A stretch of DNA of 64,000 nt from Tessaracoccus rhinocerotis (GTDB lineage Bacteria > Actinomycetota > Actinomycetes > Propionibacteriales > Propionibacteriaceae). Location of the stretch: assembly GCF_007197885.1 (NCBI RefSeq), contig NZ_VKKG01000002.1:186001-250000 (forward strand). The letters are read 5' to 3'. The notes beneath the pieces are model-generated. The model was not told where the DNA came from. It was given only the letters and a program-made list of their open reading frames with translations, and made no database searches. Position numbers and translations under genes: made by a program. Below are positions 8,371 to 14,830 of the stretch, piece by piece (the stretch's first letter is position 1; each line of letters opens with the position of its first letter).

Positions 8371-9660
8371 TCATTCTGGCCAGCGCACGAGGAGCGCCTC
8401 GTTCTGCAGGCGTGTGGGCTCGCGGTTCCAGAACCAGCCGGATGCGTGGAACAGCAGGAGGATGCTGCCGATGGTGTTGAGCACGGGGAACAGTGCGCTC
8501 CACTCGTCGAACGGATAGACGTCGCCGGTGAGGGTCCCCACGATTCCGAAGGCGAGGCAGGTGGCTCCCACCGTGTGCAGGTGCCCTGTGAGGGACTCCA
8601 GGGGTGTCTCCTCGAGGAGGAGCCGGCGCAGCAGGAACCACGGTGGGGCCTCGGACGCGGGATCAGCTGCCATGCCCAGGACCGTGCTGCGCAACCGGAG
8701 CGTCACCCACCCCTCCAGGGCCGTCCCCAGCACCAGCACGACGAGTCCGACGAGCAGCAGGACCGCCCCGGCCAGGATTGCGACGTCGATGAGACCCTCC
8801 GTCGTCTCGCCGAAGCTCCGCTCCTCGCAGTTGCGGCAGGGCTTCCTGACCAGGGTCAGGAGGGCTACGACCGCTGCGCACAGCCCCAGCACCACCGCAG
8901 CAGTGTTCATCACTGTGGCGGCGACCCCGTCGATCCGGTCCAGCCGAACCAGCTCCGGCGGGGCTGCCTCCAACCTGGCCTTGGCCCGGGCGGTCCTGGC
9001 CCGTTCGCGCTTGTTGAGCGTCTGCAGCCCACCGTCGGAGTACTTGCGGCCTGGCTCCAAGCGGTGGAGCTCGGGCCACGCTTCTCCCCACAGCGTTCTG
9101 GCGCTGCTGGTGGTCTTTCGCAGGGCGCTGCGGATCCCGAGGACGGACGCGGCAGTGATCACCAGGGCGACGCCCAAGGTGCCGAGGCTGAAGCCGAGGT
9201 CGCTGCCGTCGAACGTGAAGATGCCGGCGAGCAGCGCGATCGGGCCGAGCACGACTCCGAAGAAGGACAGGATCATGGTGCCGCGCAGCGAGTCGCCGAT
9301 GGCCTCTCGCTGCCATCTGACCGGCGGCCATTCCTTGATTGCGATGCCGTCGTCGACGAGTGCGTCCAGTGTCGAGCGCTGCTCCCGCCGGTAGAGGTCG
9401 TGGGCGATCGCCGCGATGGCGAGGACGCCGAAGATCCCGCCCAGCCCGACGACGCCCATGAACATTCGCAGGAACGCGTCAAGGCCGCTGGCCACCTCGG
9501 GGGCAACGGGGAGGGCGTCCTCCTCCAGGGCCAGGCCGAGCACCAGCACCACGAGGAACAGCGCCCCACAGACGGCGGCGGTGCGGACCAGCAGTGTCGT
9601 GACGTAGCGCAGCACCATCACGTGCAGCGGCATCGGATAGGTCCTGGTGAGCTCAACCAC
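8371..9660 (-). CDS. Multi-spanning membrane protein of unknown function
   Basis: I do not recognise this 429-residue protein. It has about eight to ten hydrophobic segments in two groups: two near the N terminus (VRTAAVCGALFLVVLVLG and LGGIFGVLAIAAIAH), two around residues 130-180, then a hydrophilic basic region (RKYSDGGLQTLNKRERARTA), then segments in the C-terminal half. One loop holds a CxxC pair, RKPCRNCEERSF. An ATG at 9633 with AGGA about 8 nt upstream is an alternative start; GTG 9660 has no Shine-Dalgarno. It lies directly upstream of, and probably in one transcript with, the TetR gene. Confidence 0.6.
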   Translation of the reverse strand: MVELTRTYPMPLHVMVLRYVTTLLVRTAAVCGALFLVVLVLGLALEEDALPVAPEVASGLDAFLRMFMGVVGLGGIFGVLAIAAIAHDLYRREQRSTLDALVDDGIAIKEWPPVRWQREAIGDSLRGTMILSFFGVVLGPIALLAGIFTFDGSDLGFSLGTLGVALVITAASVLGIRSALRKTTSSARTLWGEAWPELHRLEPGRKYSDGGLQTLNKRERARTARAKARLEAAPPELVRLDRIDGVAATVMNTAAVVLGLCAAVVALLTLVRKPCRNCEERSFGETTEGLIDVAILAGAVLLLVGLVVLVLGTALEGWVTLRLRSTVLGMAADPASEAPPWFLLRRLLLEETPLESLTGHLHTVGATCLAFGIVGTLTGDVYPFDEWSALFPVLNTIGSILLLFHASGWFWNREPTRLQNEALLVRWPE

Positions 9661-9689
9661 CGCGACAGACTCTCACACCGGGTGGTCGG

Positions 9690-10259
9690 TCACCGCTGGC
9701 CGGTGACCAGCCAACAGCCGGCGAGGTGGTCGTCCACCGAGCCGATCGCCTGCAGCGTCGCGTACATGGTGACGGGTCCGACGAACCTGAATCCCAGCTT
9801 CTTGAGGTCCTTCGCCAGCGCCACCGACTCCGTGCTGCTGCTCGGCACCTCTGCGAAGGTGGCTGGCCGCTCCGCCCTGGGGGGCGGGGCGTGCGAGCCT
9901 ATGACGTCGGCCAGCCGGCGGCCGTCGTCGTGGAGTGCGACGAGGGCGCGTGCGTTGTTGATCGTGGCCTGGATCTTGATCCGGTTCCGGATGATCGAGG
10001 CGTCCTGCAGCAGCCGCTCGACGTCGCCCTCGTCGAAGGTCGCGACCTCCGCGGGCGCGAAGTCCTTGAACGCCTCTCGGAACGCGTCCCGCTTTCGCAG
10101 CACCGTGATCCAGCTCAGGCCCGACTGGAAACCCTCGAGGGCCAGCCGCTCGAACAGTTCCCGCTCGTCGGGCGAGTCCTCGACCGGCCGCCCCCACTCC
10201 TCGTCGTGGTACTGCTCGTACAGCGGGTCCCCAGACCCGAAGCACCTGATCCTGTCCAT
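9690..10259 (-). CDS. tag: DNA-3-methyladenine glycosylase I
   Basis: Tag excises 3-methyladenine from alkylated DNA as the first step of base excision repair. The 189-residue protein begins MDRIRCFGSGDPLYEQYHDE with the Cys and Tyr/His of the Zn-snap region, followed by WGRPVEDSPDERELFERLAL and the catalytic-domain motif FQSGLSWITVLRKRDAFREA. The C-terminal GFRFVGPVTMYATLQAIG is typical. The frame extends to 10352, but the ATG at 10259 is preceded by GGAGGAGGAACC, the strongest Shine-Dalgarno in the window. The usual second Cys/His zinc pair (in a C-terminal HxxxC) is only partly evident: DDHLAGCW. Confidence 0.92.
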   Translation of the reverse strand: MDRIRCFGSGDPLYEQYHDEEWGRPVEDSPDERELFERLALEGFQSGLSWITVLRKRDAFREAFKDFAPAEVATFDEGDVERLLQDASIIRNRIKIQATINNARALVALHDDGRRLADVIGSHAPPPRAERPATFAEVPSSSTESVALAKDLKKLGFRFVGPVTMYATLQAIGSVDDHLAGCWLVTGQR

Positions 10260-10405
10260 GGTTCCTCCTCCGCATCCGTGCACCCACATGATGGTCGCGC
10301 GAGGGTGCGGTCCGCCACGCAACGCCCGAACCTGTGGACAAGTCGCCTCCAATGCCCTCGACGTGTATCCCGGCTAAGATTGTCGGAGGCCCCTGACGGG
10401 GCCGT

Positions 10406-10484
10406 TCCCCGGTTGGTCTTTCGGCAGGGCCCGCCTGACTTTGAATCAGGATTAGCGAAGTAGGTTCGACTCCTACCCGGGGAG
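10406..10484 (+). tRNA. tRNA-Gln (anticodon TTG) with an unusual core
   Basis: Hand folding gives a complete cloverleaf: acceptor TCCCCGG (10406-10412) with CCGGGGA (10477-10483), D-stem GGTC/GGCC, anticodon stem CCTGA/TCAGG with loop CTTTGAA (anticodon TTG at 10441-10443), T-stem GTAGG/CCTAC with loop TTCGACT, discriminator G. No CCA is encoded (GCC follows). The body is 79 nt rather than the usual 72-75: two bases lie between the D and anticodon stems and the variable region has 9 nt (10451-10459) without a stem. All four stems pair fully, apart from one G-T in the D-stem. A decayed integrase lies just downstream. Confidence 0.85.
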
Positions 10485-10639
10485 CCGCTCTGACTTGGGA
10501 TCTCGTTATTTCAGGGCCGATACGTGCAAAAAAACAGTGATCCGCCTCTGCGACCTCTGGCCGACGCGCCGATGAGCGGCAGTGCCCCCGAGACTGACTG
10601 GTACGCACGGCTCCGTCTCCGGTGCCAAGCGCTCCACTC

Positions 10640-10797
10640 ACGGATCGGCCGCAACTAGGCCCTCCCGGGAAGAGGAGATCCTCGGGCTTCAGCCTTCCGC
10701 GGCTCTTGCGCCACGCCTTGAGCGACGCGACGGTTTGGGGGAGCAGCGAGAGCGTCCTGCGGGAGGCCTTCGACCTCCGTGGCGTGACTACAGGCCA
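10640..10797 (-). pseudogene. Tyrosine recombinase (integrase) remnant
   Basis: In one minus-strand frame from 10797 the translation reads WPVVTPRRSKASRRTLSLL then PQTVASLKAWRKSRGRLKPE and DLLFPGGPS. This matches the segment of actinobacterial phage-type integrases between the catalytic Lys and the next conserved block (typically PKSRASRRTIPLP...VAALRAHR...LVFP). No N-terminal domain, no Arg-His-x-x-Arg box and no catalytic Tyr follow, and there is no start codon, so it is a fragment. It lies 156 bp from the 3' end of a tRNA gene and reads towards it, the usual arrangement for an element integrated in a tRNA. The rest of 10485-10798 shows no other gene. Confidence 0.5.
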
Positions 10798-10798
10798 G

Positions 10799-10972
10799 TC
10801 AACGGGACAGGGGTTGCGTGATCACCACGATCATGGTCGCGATCGGGCCCAGAAGAATGGAGAGCAGGAACCAGTTCAAGCCGCTCCGTCCCTTGCCCTG
10901 AGCGAGGCCGGCGTTGATGAACGCGAGCGTGAACCAGCCGAAACCGCCGGTGGCTGCAGTGGTGGGATCCAT
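10799..10972 (-). CDS. Small membrane protein, 57 residues, unknown
   Basis: A compact ORF encodes MDPTTAATGGFGWFTLAFIN, then AGLAQGKGRSGLNWFLLSIL and LGPIATMIVVITQPLSR. Two hydrophobic stretches flank a short basic linker, and the LNWFLLSILLGPIATMIVV pattern resembles many small actinobacterial and phage-island membrane proteins that end in a Gly-Pro break in the helix. The start ATG at 10972 has no strong Shine-Dalgarno. The gene ends where the integrase remnant begins, so it may belong to the same decayed element. Function unknown. Confidence 0.55.
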   Translation of the reverse strand: MDPTTAATGGFGWFTLAFINAGLAQGKGRSGLNWFLLSILLGPIATMIVVITQPLSR

Positions 10973-11136
10973 GCCATCAAGACTAACGAGTCACAGCAGC
11001 ATGGGTAAGAACTGGCCGATCCAGGAGCACGTTTGGAGGCATTCTCCTACCTCCTGCTCAGGCTGGCCGGACCCGTAGTGCCGGCCGAATCTGCCGGGGA
11101 GTCCTGGTGCTGGGCCCGGGCGGACGCCCCAGTAGT

Positions 11137-11142
11137 TAGGAT
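11137..11142 (+). promoter_or_regulatory. -10 box of the ptsI promoter
   Basis: TAGGAT lies 65 bp before the ptsI ATG, predicting a leader of about 53 nt that contains the palindrome at 11167-11182. Confidence 0.4.
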
Positions 11143-11166
11143 CGAGCCACCGCGCGACGAACACCG

Positions 11167-11182
11167 GGGTCATTGATGACCC
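11167..11182 (+). promoter_or_regulatory. Palindrome in the ptsI leader, candidate operator
   Basis: GGGTCAT-TG-ATGACCC is a perfect 7-bp inverted repeat with a 2-nt centre, 5 nt upstream of the AAGGAGG of ptsI. The symmetry looks like a GntR/FadR-type operator, but it could also act as an RNA hairpin close to the ribosome-binding site. Confidence 0.4.
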
Positions 11183-11201
11183 GAACGCAAGGAGGCCATC
11201 G

Positions 11202-12878
11202 ATGAACGACTCCCAGCTGACCGGCACCGGCGTGGTGCCCGGGATCGCCCACGCCCCGGCGGCCTGGCTGCGGCAACTCCAGCTGCCACCGATCGACGAG
11301 AGCACGCTGGACGAGGGCGACAGGGATGCGGAGAAGGAGCGCCTCATGGCGGCCGTGGCCGTCGTCGCGGACCGCTACGATGCCCGCGCCGCGGCCGCCA
11401 CCGGCGCCGCGAACGAGGTGCTGACCGCCACGGCGGGACTCGCTCGTGATCGCGGTTGGACCAGGGCGGCCTCCAAGCTGGTGGCCACCGGTACGCGAGC
11501 CCCAAAGGCCGTCAGCGAGGCCATCGCCACGTTCGTCGCCCAGTTCGAACAGCTCGGCGGCGTCATGGCCGAGCGGACCACGGACCTCAAGGACATCCGG
11601 GACCGCGTGATGGCCGAGCTCCTCGGACTTCCCGAACCGGGCCTGCCGGACCCCGACGGTCAGTTCGTACTGATGGCGGCCGACCTCGCACCCGCCGACA
11701 CGGCAGGCCTGGATCCTGAGCGGACGGTTGCCCTGGTGACCGAGCTCGGCGGGCCAACCAGTCACACCGCCATCATCGCCCGCCAGCTGGGCATTCCCTG
11801 CGTGGTCGCCGTCGCGGGGCTCGACGCCGCGGTGGCCGAGGGCACGTCGGTACTGGTCGACGGCACCACCGGCCAGGTGCGCTGGGGCGTGCCCGAGGAG
11901 GAGGCCGCCGAACTCGTCGCGAAGGACGCGGAGCGCAGGGAGGCGATCCGTTCCTGGACCGGTCCTGCCCAGCTCGCCTCGGGTGAGCGCGTGCAACTGC
12001 TGGCCAACGTCGCCGACGGCGCGGCCGCACGCAAGGCCGCGCCCACCGCCGCGGAGGGGGTGGGCCTGTTCCGCACGGAGTTGGGCTTCCTCTCGGCGCA
12101 GTCCGAGCCGACGGCCGAGGAGCAGGGTGCCCTCTACCGTGAGGTGCTCGACGCGTTCCCCGGCAAGAAGGTGGTCATCCGGACCCTCGACGCCGGCTCC
12201 GACAAACCCGTCCCGTTCGTCAAGCACGAGCACGAGGAGAACCCGGCCCTCGGCGTCCGGGGCGTCCGGCTCTCCTTCGCGCGCGACGGTCTGCTCGCGC
12301 GCCAACTCGACGGCATCGCCGCGGCCCGTGACTCCCAGGAGGGGGAGAAGTCCGAGGTGTGGGTCATGGCCCCCATGATCGCCACCATCGACGAGGCCCG
12401 ACGGTTCGCGGAGGAGACCCGGGCGCGGGACCTGAAGGCCGGGATCATGGTGGAGGTGCCCTCCGTTGCTCTCCTCGCCGACGCGTTCCTGCGCGAGGTG
12501 GACTTCATGTCCATCGGGACCAACGACCTCACCCAGTACACGATGGCCGCCGACAGGCTCGCGGCCGACCTCGCACACCTGACCAACCCCTGGCAGCCGG
12601 CGGTGCTGCACCTGGTGGCCCGAACCGCCGAAGCCGGTGTCGCGGCTGGCAAACCCGTCGGGGTCTGCGGCGAGGCTGCCGCCGATCCGCTGCTGGCCTG
12701 CGTGCTGGTCGGGATGGGGATCACTTCGCTGTCAATGGCCGGCGGCGCAATCTCCGCGGTCGGCGCCCAACTCGGACAGGTGAAAAAGGCGCAGTGCGAG
12801 GACGCGGCAGTGGCGGCCCTGGCCGCCACCACGGCGGAGACGGCAAGACAGGTTGCGCTCGAAATGGTGACCACCTGA
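11202..12878 (+). CDS. ptsI: Phosphoenolpyruvate-protein phosphotransferase (PTS enzyme I)
   Basis: Enzyme I takes phosphate from phosphoenolpyruvate and passes it to HPr, feeding all PTS sugar transporters. The 558-residue protein has the swivelling His domain with GGPTSHTAIIARQLG (active His188) and a C-terminal PEP-binding TIM barrel with FRTELGFL, VIRTLDAGSDKP, MVEVPSVALLADAF, FMSIGTNDLTQYTMAADR and VCGEAAADP (active Cys489). A strong Shine-Dalgarno AAGGAGG precedes the ATG. ptsH follows 52 bp later, so the two general PTS components form one operon. No sugar-specific enzyme II is encoded nearby. Confidence 0.96.
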   Translation: MNDSQLTGTGVVPGIAHAPAAWLRQLQLPPIDESTLDEGDRDAEKERLMAAVAVVADRYDARAAAATGAANEVLTATAGLARDRGWTRAASKLVATGTRAPKAVSEAIATFVAQFEQLGGVMAERTTDLKDIRDRVMAELLGLPEPGLPDPDGQFVLMAADLAPADTAGLDPERTVALVTELGGPTSHTAIIARQLGIPCVVAVAGLDAAVAEGTSVLVDGTTGQVRWGVPEEEAAELVAKDAERREAIRSWTGPAQLASGERVQLLANVADGAAARKAAPTAAEGVGLFRTELGFLSAQSEPTAEEQGALYREVLDAFPGKKVVIRTLDAGSDKPVPFVKHEHEENPALGVRGVRLSFARDGLLARQLDGIAAARDSQEGEKSEVWVMAPMIATIDEARRFAEETRARDLKAGIMVEVPSVALLADAFLREVDFMSIGTNDLTQYTMAADRLAADLAHLTNPWQPAVLHLVARTAEAGVAAGKPVGVCGEAAADPLLACVLVGMGITSLSMAGGAISAVGAQLGQVKKAQCEDAAVAALAATTAETARQVALEMVTT

Positions 12879-12930
12879 GACCATCCCACCGTCGCGGTCG
12901 CGGCGGCCCGGACCGAAAGAGAGAAGAAAC

Positions 12931-13197
12931 ATGGCAAGCAGGAACGTGGTCGTCGGCTCCGCCGTCGGCCTGCACGCCCGTCCCGCCGCGCTGATCGCGG
13001 CGGCGGCTGCGGAGTACGACGACGACATCACCATCCGACGGGCGGAGTCGGACCCCGGCAAGGGGGTTGATGCCGGCTCGAGCATGATGATCATGACCCT
13101 GGGTGCGAAGCAGGGCGCCGAAGTGGTGGTCGAGTCCGACAACGAGGCCGCCGTCAACGAGATCGCCGCCCTCATCGAGCAGGACCTGGACGCCTGA
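12931..13197 (+). CDS. ptsH: Phosphocarrier protein HPr
   Basis: HPr carries phosphate from enzyme I to the sugar-specific IIA proteins. The 88-residue protein has the active His15 in GLHARPAALI and the segment VDAGSSMMIMTLGAKQGAEV, where Ser50 aligns with the regulatory Ser46 of Firmicutes HPr; whether it is phosphorylated here is not known. The leader carries GAAAGAGAGAAGAAAC as a ribosome-binding site. It is the last gene of the ptsIH operon and faces the convergent HNH gene 13 bp away. Confidence 0.96.
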   Translation: MASRNVVVGSAVGLHARPAALIAAAAAEYDDDITIRRAESDPGKGVDAGSSMMIMTLGAKQGAEVVVESDNEAAVNEIAALIEQDLDA

Positions 13198-13217
13198 GAC
13201 AAGTCCAGGATCAGGCG
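13185..13217. terminator. Overlapping inverted repeats between ptsH and the HNH gene
   Basis: Two alternative hairpins overlap: CCTGGAC (13185-13191) with GTCCAGG (13203-13209), and CGCCTGA (13191-13197) with TCAGGCG (13211-13217). They include both facing stop codons. A bidirectional terminator is possible, although there is no T tract. Confidence 0.3.
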
Positions 13218-14569
13218 GCGCAGTCCTCGACCACCCGCCGGGTTCCCTCCCGCGGATGGACCTCGTACCGGTAGCCGAGCGGACTGGTCCAAACCAGTAC
13301 CAGGGACTTCGGTTGCTCCACCTTCCAGATTCCCGCCGTCTTGGCCCGGTGTACTCGTCTGCTGATGGGGGCGAGGTTCCCGACCCGGGTCTGGCCCCGG
13401 GTCCGTGGGCGATAGGGCCGGGTGTGGTCCAGGTCCAGCCCGCGGGATGTTCGGTTGGAGTAGAGGAACAACTCGTGCTGGGCGGCAAGGCTGACCGCTT
13501 GTTTCATCGAGATCGACGGCACGTACTGGTCCTCGGGTGGAACATCCCCCAGATCGATCACCGGTTGGACCTTCACCTCAACGCCGCGCAACATCTCCGA
13601 GAGGCTGTCCAGCGTGAGGTGGCCCGCACCCTCGATCCTCGCGGCGCCCTCCAGGTCTCCGAGGGCGTCCACGTCGAGGTGGACCGCGATGCCCAGCTGT
13701 GGGCGCAGCTTGTGGAGCGGGGTGGTGATGGTGCCACACAGGTGTCCGCGGCAACCGTGCTGGTCCGGGCGCCGCAGGCCCGCCGCGGCGTCGGCATCGC
13801 TGGGTGCTGTGGCGTCTGCGTCGACGAGCGAGGGCTGCGCAGCCCTCTGGAGCAGCGCCAGCGCGTAGGCCGGGTTCGCGAGTGCTCCGAGTGCCTTGGC
13901 CCGGAGAGTCTCCTTGGTGAGCTCGGGCGCCTCTGACTCGAGGATGTCGGCGAGCCGATCCACAGCCGCGTCCAGGTACTTGGCATCGAGCGTCTCGAGC
14001 CGTCCCGTCAGGTTCATGGTGCCCTCGTACGGGCCCCAGACGTGCACGCCGAGTTGCTTGCGCTGGCGTCGTTCCTTCGCGGCCGCGCGGGCCGGGTCCG
14101 CGTCGATCACCAGCTTCTCGAGCCGGTTGAAGGCGGCGGTCCAGCCGAAGCGGTGCTGCACCCGCAGCCACTTGGCAGTCACCTCCTCAGCCACGTCGGC
14201 AGGGAGATCCTGGCATTTGTGTGCCGCGCGGCAGGCGCGGTCGGCCCCGATCTGCAACTCGATCATCGCCCGGTAGAGCGTCGGGTGCCGGTGCCTCAGG
14301 TTCACCGCGTCGGCGATCTTTCCCGCCGCGGCGCTGGGCGGGCAGCCCAGCAGTCCGGCGACCTCGAGGCAGAGGTACTCGGACACGCTCGGCGCGCCGT
14401 CACCCACGGGTACCTGCTTCTCCGCCAGCACCTCGACGACGTCGTCGAGTCCCAGGTGGTAGTTCGACGCCAACTCGGCCAGCGCCATCACCTTGCGTGC
14501 CTCACCCAGCCGGGCGAGCTGGTCCGCCTTGACCAGCTGATCGGCGAGCGTGCGGGCGATGTCCTCCAT
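13211..14569 (-). CDS. DUF222 domain protein with C-terminal HNH-like region
   Basis: The 452-residue protein has the long helical DUF222 region (LADQLVKADQLARLGEARKV through the WTAAFNRLEKLVIDADPARA repeat) and a C-terminal HNH-like segment: GLDLDHTRPYRPRTRGQTRV, NLAPISRRVHRAKTAGIW and LVWTSPLGYRYEVHP. This is the architecture of the abundant actinobacterial 13E12-like family, often multicopy, whose biological role is unsettled. In the HNH segment the first His (LDHTRPY) and a later His (RRVHRAKT) are present. The ATG at 14569 is chosen over GTG 14578; neither has a good Shine-Dalgarno. It is convergent with ptsH. Confidence 0.8.
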   Translation of the reverse strand: MEDIARTLADQLVKADQLARLGEARKVMALAELASNYHLGLDDVVEVLAEKQVPVGDGAPSVSEYLCLEVAGLLGCPPSAAAGKIADAVNLRHRHPTLYRAMIELQIGADRACRAAHKCQDLPADVAEEVTAKWLRVQHRFGWTAAFNRLEKLVIDADPARAAAKERRQRKQLGVHVWGPYEGTMNLTGRLETLDAKYLDAAVDRLADILESEAPELTKETLRAKALGALANPAYALALLQRAAQPSLVDADATAPSDADAAAGLRRPDQHGCRGHLCGTITTPLHKLRPQLGIAVHLDVDALGDLEGAARIEGAGHLTLDSLSEMLRGVEVKVQPVIDLGDVPPEDQYVPSISMKQAVSLAAQHELFLYSNRTSRGLDLDHTRPYRPRTRGQTRVGNLAPISRRVHRAKTAGIWKVEQPKSLVLVWTSPLGYRYEVHPREGTRRVVEDCAA

Positions 14570-14613
14570 GCAGAACACGCTATCCGAGGGGTCTGACAGT
14601 TACCGACCACCAG

Positions 14614-14619
14614 TACGAT
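14614..14619 (+). promoter_or_regulatory. -10 box upstream of a small leaderless ORF
   Basis: TACGAT is followed by 8 nt and the GTG at 14628, matching the leaderless pattern of confirmed genes in the window. Confidence 0.35.
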
Positions 14620-14627
14620 TCCGCCTG

Positions 14628-14729
14628 GTGGTCCCGGAAGGCTCAGCGACTGCGAGCATGGGAGCGGGACCGGACGACATCGGCCAGGAACTGTCCCGCT
14701 ACGGGCTGCACTTCGACGGCGGCGACTGA
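14628..14729 (+). CDS. Possible 33-residue leaderless small protein upstream of glmU
   Basis: The frame reads VVPEGSATASMGAGPDDIGQ then ELSRYGLHFDGGD and stop. It is supported only by the TACGAT box 8 nt upstream and by the leaderless habit of this chromosome. No homology is recognised. It could be a translated leader of glmU-prs or chance. The remaining intergenic DNA up to 14830 holds a TAGGCT box at 14789-14794 that suits the glmU promoter. Confidence 0.3.
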   Translation: MVPEGSATASMGAGPDDIGQELSRYGLHFDGGD

Positions 14730-14788
14730 GGCCAGTCGGGTCAAGGCTTGGGGCTGGGGCACCTGGCCTCGGGACTGCTTCCGGCTGG

Positions 14789-14794
14789 TAGGCT
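14789..14794 (+). promoter_or_regulatory. Probable -10 box of glmU
   Basis: TAGGCT lies 36 bp before the glmU ATG; a purine-rich TTGGAGAG serves as ribosome-binding site in the short leader. Confidence 0.4.
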
Positions 14795-14830
14795 CGCCGA
14801 GCATGCTCCTGCAAGAGTCTTGGAGAGTCG

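Noticed and set aside
10622..11008. Plus-strand ORF of 128 codons in the region after the tRNA
   Set aside because: No family pattern; the opposite strand gives an integrase-like fragment and a better small membrane ORF.
13211..14569. HNH gene as part of an intron or insertion sequence
   Set aside because: The DUF222 architecture is a free-standing actinobacterial family; no inverted repeats, target duplication or intron structure flank it.
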